Source: Salinivirgaceae bacterium (GTDB taxonomy: Bacteria; Bacteroidota; Bacteroidia; Bacteroidales; SZUA-534). From it: a stretch of 32,297 bases of DNA. Location: assembly GCA_016342715.1 (NCBI GenBank), contig JAEINW010000032.1:1-32297 (forward strand), read 5' to 3'. Under the pieces are notes generated by a model. The model worked only from the letters and a program-made list of their open reading frames with translations. It searched no databases and was not told the DNA's origin. Shown here in pieces: positions 1-11,300 of the stretch; the stretch's first letter is position 1; each line of letters starts with the position of its first letter. The translations under genes and the position numbers were made by a program.

Positions 1-73
1 GCCTTTAAACTAACTTTAAATCAACAATAGTAAGACTTATAGATGTTTTTACCATTAATTTTGTCCATTAAGC

Positions 74-229
74 CTAAGTTCCATCAGTTTGCAAAGCACT
101 TGCAATTTGGGTGTCGTGACCCATAATATCGCCCATAAATAACAGGCTAAGGGTTTGGACGGAATCCTGAGTTTGAGAAAACACATAGGAGCTTACTAAG
201 ATTAAGGGAATAATTAGAAAATTTCTCAT
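74..229 (-). pseudogene. CapA-family (poly-gamma-glutamate synthesis-like) gene, 5' remnant
   Basis: Reading leftward from an ATG at 229 gives a 51-residue peptide. It has a typical signal peptide (MRNFLIIPLILVSSYVFSQ) followed by LSLLFMGDIMGHDTQIASA, which is the usual N-terminal strand and metal-site region (GDIMGH) of Bacteroidota CapA-family metallophosphatase-fold proteins. After IASA the family sequence stops; the frame reads LQTDGT and ends at a TAG. A normal CapA protein has roughly 300 or more residues, so only the signal peptide and first strand survive. No continuation of the family is visible in other frames down to base 1. I read this as a truncated remnant with a junction near base 94. 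A frameshift whose remainder lies outside the window is less likely. The family call rests on memory of the motif, not on a search. Confidence 0.55.
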
Positions 230-280
230 TGTAAATCAATAAAATTAAACGTTGGCTAATTTATCAATTACAATGAGAAA
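222..280. repeat. 13-bp perfect inverted repeat over the capA remnant start
   Basis: TTTCTCATTGTAA at 222-234 is the exact reverse complement of TTACAATGAGAAA at 268-280, with a 33-nt spacer. One arm contains the start codon of the CapA remnant. In a leftward transcript running on from the M56/M23 gene, the two arms would pair and bury that start codon. The arm is followed by TTTTC, so a weak terminator role for the upstream gene is also possible. Confidence 0.5.
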
Positions 281-330
281 ATCCTATTGTTTATTTATTG
301 CAAGCAATGCTTGTTGTGCTTTTAATTTAT

Positions 331-1668
331 TTATTTAAAATCAATATAATCAGCTGGATTTACTTTCTCTCCATCTTTGCGGATTTCGAAATGTAAATGT
401 GGACCTGTTGACATTCCAGTGTTTCCAACCAAGCCAATAATATCGCCTTGTTTCACAATATCGCCAACTGCTACTTTAAATTCAGACAAATGGGCGTATA
501 GTGTAAGCATATTATTTTCGTGCTCAATGGCAATTAAATTTCCGTAGCCTTCATCACTGGGTCTTACTTTAACAATTTTCCCTTCAGCAGCAGCAATAAT
601 TTCGGTTCCTGTTTTAGCCTTTAAATCAAATCCTTTATGAAAAATATTTTTTTTCGTTATTGGATTATACATGTTTTCATACTTAGCTGATATTTCATAA
701 TTGGTTGATGATATCGGTTCAATAAATGATGGATCCTTTTCAATAGCTGAACTTTGGTCAATAGTTGAAGAATTTTCTTGTAATTCAGTTTCTGAATTGC
801 AGGCAAAGGTTTGGATTAATAATACAAATGCGGGTAACAATAATAAATATTTAATACTCGCTAATTTCGATGATCTATTTTTAGTTATCATGGTTATTCT
901 GTTTTTTAAAGTTGAACAATAAAAATTATTAGATAACCCGATCAAGGTGTACTTTTCGGTATTCGCAGCCAAAAGTTTAAGATAATCAATAGTAGTATGA
1001 GCATCTTTAGCAACTTTTTTATCGGCCAAATATTCGTGTACGCTTTTAATCGAGTTTTTGAAAGAATAGACAAAAGGCACGAACCACAAGCAAATACAAA
1101 AAAGTTCAGTTAATAGTAGATCAATAGAATGCCATTGTTTGGCATGAATGCGCTCATGTTCAATAATTGGATGCATGTCAGCAGAGCTGTATTCATCTTC
1201 CGGAAGAAAAATCCAATTAAAGAAGGAGAATGGAGGTAAATGTTTTGGAGTAATTATTATTTTATTAACTCCATTTATAATTTTTTTATGTTGTTTGTAA
1301 AGATTAAAAATTCGTATTAATTGAATACTTGCTTTTAGTAAAAAAAATATTAGTCCTATTAAATAGATGAAAGACAGTATTTTCCATGCACTAAATGTTT
1401 TTTCTGTAGTTGAAACATCTGTTGGAATATTTAATACAATAATTTCATTAAAAGATCCAATTTCAAATACTTTAGAGGTGGTTTTTGCAAAATATTCAGT
1501 AGAGTTAAATTCCAGTAATGGAATTATGGCTGAAGAGATCATGATTACAAGTAGGAGTATTCTATTCAAATTATGAAAGGTATTTTTACGGAAGAATATC
1601 CAATAAGTACAGTATAATATTGAAAATATGATACTCACTTTCAATAAATAAAACCAATAGTTATCCAT
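331..1668 (-). CDS. M56/M23 fused metallopeptidase, BlaR1-like membrane sensor
   Basis: 445 aa. The N-terminal half is a BlaR1/MecR1-type M56 domain. Membrane segments lie near residues 8-26, 35-52, 95-113 and 184-202. A gluzincin HExxH motif sits at 171-175 (HERIH), with a downstream HEYLAD carrying the likely third ligand, Glu212. A further membrane segment at about 271-290 leads to an extracytoplasmic M23 (LytM) domain at about 330-440. The M23 zinc and catalytic residues are all present: H344 and D348 in HKGFD, H393 in YAHLS, and H424/H426 in PHLHFE. Classical BlaR1 has a penicillin-binding sensor here, so this version probably senses or cuts peptidoglycan and signals inward by proteolysis of the BlaI partner. 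The start overlaps the end of blaI by 8 bp, indicating co-transcription and coupled translation. The family is well known in Bacteroidota; the inducing signal is unknown. Confidence 0.88.
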   Translation of the reverse strand: MDNYWFYLLKVSIIFSILYCTYWIFFRKNTFHNLNRILLLVIMISSAIIPLLEFNSTEYFAKTTSKVFEIGSFNEIIVLNIPTDVSTTEKTFSAWKILSFIYLIGLIFFLLKASIQLIRIFNLYKQHKKIINGVNKIIITPKHLPPFSFFNWIFLPEDEYSSADMHPIIEHERIHAKQWHSIDLLLTELFCICLWFVPFVYSFKNSIKSVHEYLADKKVAKDAHTTIDYLKLLAANTEKYTLIGLSNNFYCSTLKNRITMITKNRSSKLASIKYLLLLPAFVLLIQTFACNSETELQENSSTIDQSSAIEKDPSFIEPISSTNYEISAKYENMYNPITKKNIFHKGFDLKAKTGTEIIAAAEGKIVKVRPSDEGYGNLIAIEHENNMLTLYAHLSEFKVAVGDIVKQGDIIGLVGNTGMSTGPHLHFEIRKDGEKVNPADYIDFK

Positions 1669-2050
1669 GTTGCTCTTGATCTTTTATATCGTTAATCTTT
1701 TGTTCTACTATTCTCTTTATTTCCTCTAATTCGGTTAAATTCATTTCTTTTTCACTAGTAAAAAAAGAAGCGAATTTTGTGATGGAACCATTAAAGAAAT
1801 TCTTAACAATACCTTTGAAATGATTTCCAAAGTATTCATTTTTTTCAACCAATGGATAATATTCGTGAATTTTACCATAGGTATTAAATGAAATAAACTC
1901 CTTTTTTACCAACACTCTAATTACTGTTGATATGGTTGTGTACGCAGGTTTTGGTTCAGGAAATTTGTCAACAATATCTTTTAAAAAAGCTTTTTCGAGC
2001 TTCCATAAATATTGCATTACTTGTTCTTCGGCCTTTGTTAATTCTTTCAT
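1661..2050 (-). CDS. blaI: BlaI/MecI/CopY-family transcriptional repressor
   Basis: 129 aa, the usual length for the family. It opens with MKELTKAEEQVMQYLW, the first helix of the BlaI winged helix. The recognition region AYTTISTVIRVLVKKEFI at about 36-53 matches the family pattern (Y-T-T-V-x-x-x-L-x-x-L-x-x-K-G). A wing follows, then a C-terminal dimerisation part with an acidic, helical tail at about 100-129. In the known system BlaI binds a dyad over its own promoter and is cut when the partner M56 protease is activated. Here the protease gene follows directly with an 8-bp overlap. The start at 2050 is supported by the family N-terminus and by a promoter ending four bases upstream, which predicts an essentially leaderless message. 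Targets beyond its own operon cannot be read from this window. Confidence 0.9.
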   Translation of the reverse strand: MKELTKAEEQVMQYLWKLEKAFLKDIVDKFPEPKPAYTTISTVIRVLVKKEFISFNTYGKIHEYYPLVEKNEYFGNHFKGIVKNFFNGSITKFASFFTSEKEMNLTELEEIKRIVEQKINDIKDQEQHG

Positions 2051-2054
2051 AAAA

Positions 2055-2083
2055 CAAATATAACTATATTTTTAATTATACAA
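2055..2083 (-). promoter_or_regulatory. Bacteroidota-type promoter of the blaI operon
   Basis: On the minus strand TTG (complement of 2081-2083) is followed after 18 nt by TATATTTG (complement of 2055-2062), a perfect match to the Bacteroidota TAnnTTTG -7 box. Only TTTT separates the box from the blaI ATG, so transcription should start at or next to the start codon, giving a leaderless mRNA. Confidence 0.6.
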
Positions 2084-2096
2084 CTATAAATATAGT
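2083..2096. promoter_or_regulatory. Candidate BlaI operator
   Basis: ACTATAAATATAGT is a dyad with perfect 6-bp arms (ACTATA/TATAGT) and a 2-bp centre. It has the ACTA-N6-TAGT layout seen in bla/mec-type operators. It abuts the -33 TTG of the blaI promoter, where a bound dimer would block RNA polymerase. A half-site-like ACTATATTT lies at 2063-2071, giving a longer CTATATTT/AAATATAG pairing between 2064 and 2095. Confidence 0.5.
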
Positions 2097-2120
2097 AATA
2101 AGATGAAAAATAATCCAAAA

Positions 2121-2270
2121 ATTGTCATTAGCAACTGGCAAAATGACAATTCGACATAGAAACACTAACTATCAGTAAACACTGAAAGGCAAGAATTTCT
2201 ATGTCGGGATTTTCTCGATACGCCATTCGGCATTTGTCATTAAATATTTTTCAAATCTATAATGACAAAT
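2121..2270. repeat. Palindrome-rich spacer with three inverted repeats
   Basis: Three perfect inverted repeats lie one after another: ATTGTCATT/AATGACAAT (2121-2129 with 2142-2150), CGACATAGAAA/TTTCTATGTCG (2152-2162 with 2196-2206), and ATTTGTCATTA/TAATGACAAAT (2232-2242 with 2260-2270). TCAGT-AAAC-ACTGA forms a further small hairpin inside the second. The first and third share TTGTCATT. No convincing ORF lies here. It could be a small non-autonomous element or a structured RNA; I cannot tell which. Confidence 0.5.
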
Positions 2271-2313
2271 CTCGGATAATTTAAAACGTATTGTTTAAGA
2301 ATTAGTTATAGGA

Positions 2314-2345
2314 GAAAAAAAAGACCGGAAATTTTTCCGGTCTTT
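2314..2345 (-). terminator. Rho-independent terminator of the 4628-aa gene
   Basis: On the minus strand AAAGACCGGAAA and TTTCCGGTCTTT form a 12-bp perfect stem six bases after the TAA stop, followed by a run of T (complement of 2314-2319). This is the clearest intrinsic terminator in the window and shows that the giant gene is not co-transcribed with blaI. Confidence 0.9.
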
Positions 2346-2351
2346 CTTATT

Positions 2352-5300
2352 TTATTGAACGATTACTTTTTTAATAAATCTATTTTTAGTAGTTGAAACA
2401 GTAACAAAATATATTCCTTGCGGTAAATTATCAATAGCTAAAGGAATCAGGTTTACCTTTTTATTTTCGGGAACTAATAATGATGCATTAAAAATAGTTT
2501 TCCCGTAATGATCAGTGATATGAATATTGATAGATGTATATGGTTCTAATTTTAGTAAATCGAGTAGTAACTCACCATTATTATAAGGGTTAGGGTAAAC
2601 ATTAATTGACTCTTCGGTTAGATAATTATCATCCCAATCTACTTTTATTATTTTGTGATATTCATATGCACCATTATAATCCACTTGTTTTAGTCTATAA
2701 TAAGCTATTCCAGAAATTGGAGTTTTATCGGTAAACATATAATCAATTTGATTAATGCTTGTTCCGAATCCGTTGACCTGACCAATTTTAGTGAAATTTG
2801 TGGCATCTGTCGAGCGTTCTATCTCAAAATAATCATTATTAAGTTCCGTTAAAGTACCCCAAAGTAATTCGACATCATCGATTAATGAATTGGCTGTAAA
2901 GTAAATTAATTCGATGGGTAGCGGAACGTCTGGACCTTCTCCTGTGAGATCACTAAAAGAGGTATGCCCAATGTATGATAATGTATTTGTTGTACTGTTA
3001 TTTGTTCCTCCCAGAGCATCGCCTGATATAGAGAATTTTCTTGCTTTTAAAGCAGTTTCATCTCCGGTTATATCAGATTCTGCATAATTATAATTCACAT
3101 CGTAGTTAATGGTTCCAGAAATACCCGATTGATGTAGTATCCAATATCTTGATATGTAATTATCAAAGGTAACACTGCCATGTTTTGATGCTCTTAAGTT
3201 AAGTGTAACATAAGACGAGCTTAATGTACCTGTATTCAGCGTGAATGCAAAAGGAGAATAGGTGCTTGCATCTCCAACAGGAAAGGTTTTTGCACTTGGA
3301 GTTGCTCCAATATTTGACTTAACCACACCTACGCTTTGTGCTTGAATATATGAATTAGATCCACCTCCTATAATTGCGGCATTGGCTTCTAAAGTTAAAT
3401 CGTTTGTACCAAGTACAATATCACCATTACTTAAGTCAAGTGAATTAGAAATTATTACATCACTGGCCAGTGTAATATTATTGCCTGTATTATTAACCAT
3501 AAGATTATAAAAAGTTTCGGCATTGGTAGTATTAATTGCTTGTGCACTAGTTCCATTAAAAGTAACTGAGCTATTTTGTTCATTAAAAACACCTGAACTT
3601 GTCCAGTTTCCTTTAAGTTCAACACCGTAGTTATTTGAAGTTGATTCAAATACTACTGAATTATCGGCAATAATAAAGTTATTATTAATAATAATATTAC
3701 CCGTGAGGTATTTATTTCCACTACTTTCAAGTTTCAGATTGTAATATTCCATACCTGTAATACATTGATCACCATTTTTAACATATTCAATGGTATTACC
3801 CGCTTGACTCACATCAATGGTTGATCCTGAACCAAAAGTTATACATCCATCGTCCAGTGTTAAGGTGTAGCCTCCTAAATCCAGCGAAGCTGCATCTTTT
3901 AATACGAGACTACCTATGGTTGTGTTTGCTGTTAAAAACATGGGATGCCCAATTGAAATAATAGCTGTTTCACCGGAACCTGGGACTATATTTGATGCCC
4001 AGTTTGCAGCAAGGTTAAAATCACCACTAGTAGACATATCCGTTGTATTTTGTGTTGCACCAATGGTAAAGTAGTTTCCATCTGCAAGAACTATATCGTC
4101 TACCTGAAATAGACTACCCGATACACTATACATTGGAAAGGCTACTGAACCTGTAGTAAAATCTCCATCAGAATCCACTAATAAAACAAATCCTGGGTAA
4201 TCGGCAGGTCTGGCCGGTAATAAGGTAGTGTCGAGTGTAATACTAATTGTACCAGGCGTACCTGTAATTCCAACTTTCCATTCTCTGGATATACGTTCGG
4301 TTCTTATGTTTGGCTGATCAATAGTGTTCCAAGTATCGATTGAAGCACCATCGTGTGCAATTAGCAAATAGTCACCAAATCCTATGGTAGAAGGATTACT
4401 GATGGTAATCATTTGAGCTGATTGTGCCTTTAGATGTAAATTAGAAGCATCATCTTGTCCAATTCCGGCTAAATCTTCGTTGTGAGTTGCTTGATGCGCA
4501 TAAAGATCATTACTAATTGTGATGTCATATTTTGCGGCTAAATAGTTTTGAACTATTTTTTCCTGTGAAGTGTTTAACATGGAATTATAAAATACTATTT
4601 CACCAATTTCACCTGTAAAGAAATTAGCACTACCCGCTGCATTTGAACCAATTTTTCGCGTGCCTCCAATAGCTGTTTCTGTATAATTATCGGTACCTAA
4701 TGAGGTTCCATTTCTAAAAACACTGGCTGTATTTGTCCCTGATTCCAGATAAAATTCTAGCACTTGCTTATTAGTACCTGTAATTTGAGGTCCTTGCCAT
4801 GCATTACTGGCATCGTAATAGGAACCTGAATTATTTTCGTTGTGTCTTAAGATAAAGTCTGTAGTATTATTTGCTTCAAATAAATTCTGGTCGAGGTTTG
4901 TAGATGATGATTTGTAGGCATAGAATATGGTATAGTCATCGGCACCCGATGTGATATTGTCGGCTGTAAAATAATCGTTTCCGTCAAACTGAACCGTTGC
5001 TTTTCCATTAAAATTAGCATCTGCTGCAATTAAGCTTGGTTGGCTTGCGCCAGCAGAACTTACATCAAAATCATTTCCCGATTGATCTTCCCAAGTGGCA
5101 ATATCTGTTATTTTATCGGCTCTTAACCAAACAAATAAATTATCGCTATTGCCCACACCACCAGGACCAATGTGACCTGCCTGATCGTTGTCGTTTATGG
5201 TATACGTAAATGTAGTATTTCCGCCTAAAATTGAATTTACAGGACCAGATATAGTAACAACCACCGTTTCAGTACTTTCAAGTGTATTGTCATCAATTAT

Positions 5301-8300
5301 TTGTAAAAGAATATCTTCTGATAATTGACCTGCAGGAATGGTAAGGGTTCCATTAGCTAAAATAAAATCGTTTCCATTTGATGCTGTACTTGCTATAGTA
5401 GCTACATAATTGACTTGTACATTTGAACCTGAAGTTTCATTTAGTTCTAATTCAATTTGGACGGGTGACATGTTCTCCTCTCCAAAACCTGTAGTTGCGC
5501 TAAATTGAACTTCAGGAGCCGGATCGTTATCGGTAATTGATAAGACGTATTCTAAATTCGTTCCTAGGTTTGCATTTGTTGGATTTGAAAGACGTATGAC
5601 AATATCTTCAGGGTTTTCATACATGGAATCGTCTGTTAAGGATACATCAAATGTTGTGGTAGATGCGTCTTTAGGTATGGTTACGGTCCCTGATAATACG
5701 GCAAAGTCGTCTCCTTCAGTAGCTGTACTTGTTTCATAAACACTATATTGGGCTGTGGTTGGATTTGTATTATCCACATCATTTAGTTCAACGGTAATGC
5801 TAATGGTGCCATCACCTTCATCGTGAGTGCTTGAAGTGTTTAATAGATATATTTTTCTATCGTTGTCGTCATCATTAATTGTGAATGTATAAATGACTTT
5901 GGTTCCTAAAGTTATATTTACTGAAGGGTTGAAAATAGTTACTTCAAAAGTTTCCGATGATTCAAGAAGAATATCATTAATAATTCCAGGGATTATTTTT
6001 GCTGAACTTTGACCGGCTGATACTGTTAGTGTACCAGAAGGTAGTAGGTAGTCAACATTACCACCAATTGCATCACCTCCAGAAATAAAATAATCAACCG
6101 TAACATCTTCGCCTCGGGTGAAGTTAAGTTCAACTTCAATATTTGGATTTGTACCCGATTCAATTCCTACATCGGAACTTAAAGAGAACTCAATAACAGG
6201 CTTACCACAACCAATAGCAATAAAGTCACCACTTGCAAGAGTTATTGGGTCACTCACATAAAAATCATCAATAGCAGAATATTCTAGCTGGTAAGTAGTT
6301 GCTCCATATCTAAAATCTCCGTCATTATCAATCCATATAACATACTGATCAAAGTTTGCTGGCGGGGCAGGGAGGTTATTGTGATCAATTTTTAGAATTA
6401 CTGTACCTGGAGTTCCTGTAACTTCGGTTCTCCATTCTCTAGCCAATCGTTTTACATATTTTCCGCTATTTGGAGCTTCACTAACTGTCCAAGCAGAAAT
6501 GTCGCCATTGTCATGACCAGAAAAAACGTAATCGCCAATGCCTAAAGAACTGGCACTACTAACCATTAAAATACTATCAGACATTGCTGTAAGATGCATG
6601 TCATCGGCACCTTGTTGACCTATTCCAATAAGATCATTGCCATGAGAACCATCATAACTATATAATTCTGTGTTTGTGGTTTTCTGGTATTTTGCCGCTA
6701 AATAGTTTTCAACAATTATTCTTTGGGTATTATTTAAAGGTTTGCTAAAAACAATAATTTCTGAAATATTACCGACAAAATCACTAACTGCTTCTGCCGT
6801 GTATTTGCTACCAATACTAAAGTTATTAGCTAAGGTCATCACATTATAATTATTGTCTCCGTTAAGATACAAACCATCTCTGTAGACTTCTGACTCTGGA
6901 TTAGCTTGAGCATCAAATATCCATGACATAATATTTTCATTGGTACTTGAATTCCCGGTTAAGCGCCAGGCATTTGAATAATACAAACCTGAAGTATTCT
7001 GATTTAATGCAAAACGATTGCCATTACCGGAATTGTACTGATCTGTCAAAAATTGACCACTGGCTTGTTCTACAGCACTAAAGAAAGAATAATTTCCCAG
7101 GGAATTAGAGAAGAGCACCGGAGCTCTTAAACCAAGCTGTGATGAAGAAATTGAGATGGATGGCTTTGAATTGAAATTATTTTCATCGTATTCAGGAGCA
7201 GTTAAGCCTGAACCTATTGAGGTAAAATGCATGTTATTTCCTGAAATATCTTTCCATTCAGAAATTGCATCACCATCATTAGGGCTTGCAACGCCTGATC
7301 CGTTAACTTTTGTAGCATCTAACCAAAGTTCAACAATTTCTTTGTCGCCAACACCACCGGGTCCGTAATATCCCACTAAAGCATCATTGTCGCTTATGGT
7401 AACGGTGTGTTGTTGATTTGTGCCTAAAGTAGCTCCGGTTGGAACTGAAATGTCTATTATGACAGTTTCAGCACTTTCCTCAAGAGCATCATCTGTAAGT
7501 GCCACATTTATAGTACCCAGTAAATTGCCTTTATTAATTGTTAAGGTTCCGTTGGTAAGTACATAATCTATTCCACCTCCTGTTGCTGTACTGGAAGCAT
7601 TCACGGCATAATCAATGGTGACATCTTGTCCCGATGAATTTGATAATTCAACAACAACTGCTGCATTTACGGCACCCTCATCAATATTTGATGCTGTTGT
7701 TTGTAATTGTATGCTTGGTGAATTGTCGTTATCATTTATGGTATAGGTATAAGTAATATCGGTTCCTAAATTTGCATTTGTTGGATTCGATAGTGTTATA
7801 ATAATGGTTTCAGTATCGGCTTCATCTAATACATCATCTAATATATCAAAAGTAAAGGTGGCTGTTGACTCGGTAGCCAATACTTCAACAGTGCCGGCTG
7901 TTAATACGTAATCGGGTGATGGATTTGCTTCAGCGGTACCTCCTGTTGCTGCATAATTTACCGTTGTTGCATTTGTAGCATCAACACTGTTTATTTCAAC
8001 GGTAACGGTTATTGTCCCTGCATCTTCATCACCACTATCGCTTACTGATTGAAATTCAATTTTCCTCGGATTGTCATCGTCATGGATAGTATAGGTAAAT
8101 ACTGAATCTGCGCTAAGTGCATATCCTGAAGGAACGTTTCTTAATGCTAATACAAAATTCTCATCGGATTCAACATAGGTATCGTTAATAATTCCCGGAT
8201 CAATATTCACTGAGGTTTGTCCTGCTAATATAGTAATGCTTCCATTGGCTAATGAATAGTCAACATTTCCGCCGGTAGCTGTTGAAGACTTGATTACGTA

Positions 8301-11300
8301 ATCTAATTCAACATCAACGGATGAAGCATAATCCATAATTATAGCTATGGTATTTGAGCTAGTTTCAAAGCTATTGTCGCTGATTGAATTGAAAGAAATG
8401 TTACGCTTAATAATTCCAATAGCCACATAATCGCCCATAGTAAGAGCAATATTTGAAGCTTTGTATTCGCCATCAACCAGAGTTGTATTATATACGGTTG
8501 CATCGGCTGAAAAATTTCCATTGGCATCTACCATAATAATATAGTCATTATAGTCTGCTGTTTTAGCAGGTAACATGGTAGTGTCAATTGAAATGGTAAT
8601 GGTGCCCGGAGCTCCGGTAACACTATAACGCCATTCGCGAGTAAGTCTTTGAATTGAAGCACCAGCGGGTACATCTGTTGCTATCCAACTAGCGGAAGAT
8701 GCATTGTTATGTCCAAACATGATATAATCGCCATCGGTTAAAGTGCTGGCATTGTTAATGGTAACAAAGCCCGCTTTAGCAGCGATATGCATATTACTTG
8801 CATCTTCTCTACCGATACCAGCTACTTCAAAGCCATGTGAAACATCAAAGTTATATAAATCGTTTGCAATTGTTAAGTTGTATTTTGCTGCCAAATAATT
8901 GTTTAGAATATTTATTTGTGCGTTGTTTACCGCTTTTGTGTACATAATAAATTCAGCAAAATCTCCCTGAAACGGATGAGTTTCCTGTCTTCCTAGATAG
9001 AATTTGTAATCAGGATGATTGGTGAACGCAGATGTTCCGGCCACAGTTTTTACTGAGGTATTATCTTTCCATACTTCTTTACCATAGGTTGTTCCTGCTC
9101 TATAGGTAAATAAACTGGCACTACCTATCCAACTTGATTGGTATCCGAAGCTTATTCGTCCTTCAGCACCACAACATTGACCTATATCGAAATAAGTGGT
9201 TCCATTCCAAGGAATGTGTGAAGTGAAACGATTGGTTCCTGGCCAAGCTGTTGGCGAGGTTCCAGTGGTATACATATCGGATTGTTGTGTCAGGTTATCG
9301 TGTGTGGTTATGGTAAGTGTTGTAGCTTCATTGTATGGGAAGTAAGTTGCACTTAATGGGGCTACTGTGACCAAGGCATCATTTACATTTTCAAAGCTTA
9401 CTACCGAATGACCATTTAATTCAGCTTCACGCCAAATGGGTTTTGCGGTTGTTGCAGGTACCATATTTAAACCCGAAATGCCAATCATATTATCCCAAGC
9501 TGTTATTCCATTTGATCCATCGGTGCTTATTCCATCATCTCCTCGTAGCCATAAAACCAGACTTCCTGTTCCGTCAGCAGAACCGACTCCACCCGGTCCA
9601 TCAAATCCTTCGTCATCGTTATCGTTAATTGTAGTGGTATGAGAAGTTGTTGCTCCCAAAGTAGCTCCCGTAGAACCACTTATTTCTAATATTATTGTTT
9701 CTGGTACTTCAATTTCTGCATCATCAATAATACTAAAAGTAATATTTGCTGTTAAATCTCCTTTTTCAATTGTGCACACATTCGAACTTATAATATAATC
9801 TGTTCCACTTCCAGTTGCAGTTCCACCAGTTGCAGTATAGTTTACGGTAACATCGTAGCCAGAGGCATTGTTAAGTTCTAAAGGAATTATTATGGTATTT
9901 GTTCCTTCATTAATATATGATGCAGCATCCACAAATGAAATTGTAGGAGCTGTATCGTCGTCAAGAATTGTAAATGTAGTTGACGATTTGGTTCCAATAT
10001 TGGCTCCAATGGGATCTGATAAGGATATTTCTAATGTTTCATCCAGTTCATCATTTAAATCATTGGTAATTTTTATTGCAAAAGTAAGGCTTTGGTTTCC
10101 TGCAGCAATAGTTGCTGTGCCTGAAAAACCACTATAATCAACTCCACTAGTAGCTGTTCCTCCAGAAGCATCATAGTTAACTGTTGTAACTGAACTATAA
10201 TCAATTTCGTTCACGTATACGGTCAATAATAAAGTATCCATAGTTTCTGCACCTGATGATGTGATTGCTTCTTCAATATCAATACTATAGAATGTTGCCG
10301 GGTTATTTTGATTGTTGAATTCGGTTAATAACCAATCAGCACTTAATGGGTTTTTGCTAATACGTACTTCATCTAATTGACCATCAATTCTTTTGTTGGA
10401 TTCTCCATAAGCAACTTCACCTCCAATAGATAAATTTCCGTAGTCTTGTCCCCAAGTTCCTCCATCAGTAAGATCACTTATCCCTAAAATACCATTTAAA
10501 TAAATGTGACGGTTTTGGCTGGTGATATCTGCAACACCCGCTACATAATACCAGGTACCATTATTTAAGTTAGCATTTTGGTTAAGGCTAACATCGTTCA
10601 TGCCTCTTGAAGCAAAACGAAGATCTCCAGCTCCTTCTGAGCCAATATCTAAAAAGTAACCACCATCATTGTTAGCATCATCACAAACAATGCGACCAGC
10701 TTGTGTTCTATCGGTAGGATTTATCCATGCAGTAATAGTGAAATCAGTAATAAGATTTGGAAAATCTGGTAATTCAATGTAGCTATTTCCGTCAAAATAT
10801 TGTCCATCTCCAATTTTTGCACCAACAACATCTGTTGAACCGCTATTGAAGCCATTTTCTTTATTAGGACTGGCATCGTTTACATCATTATGTAAATGCC
10901 ATACTCCATAGTATTCTGTCCACACATCATCAGTTGACGGGTTAACCGTAATATTTGCATTACCATAATACATTTCCAACTCAGTATCACTGTTATATGC
11001 TAAAGTTGGTATTTTTACCCAAGCTACATATTCACCAGTAGTAGGGTCATATTTTTCAATTTCGTGGCTTAACCAAATTACCGTATCTTTTAAACTAAAT
11101 GCAATATCATAACCATTGGCATTTTGTACCGTAGCTTTTAATTCGGTAGCTTCAGCTCCCGTTATTGATATTAATACCGGAAAGTTGATTAAATCAGTTG
11201 ATCCAGCAATTTTTGTATTATCGATAGTAATGGTTCTTTTTGCACTGTAATCATGAGCTGATCTAAATTCTACTTCTCTGGTATTGTCATTATCTTGAAT

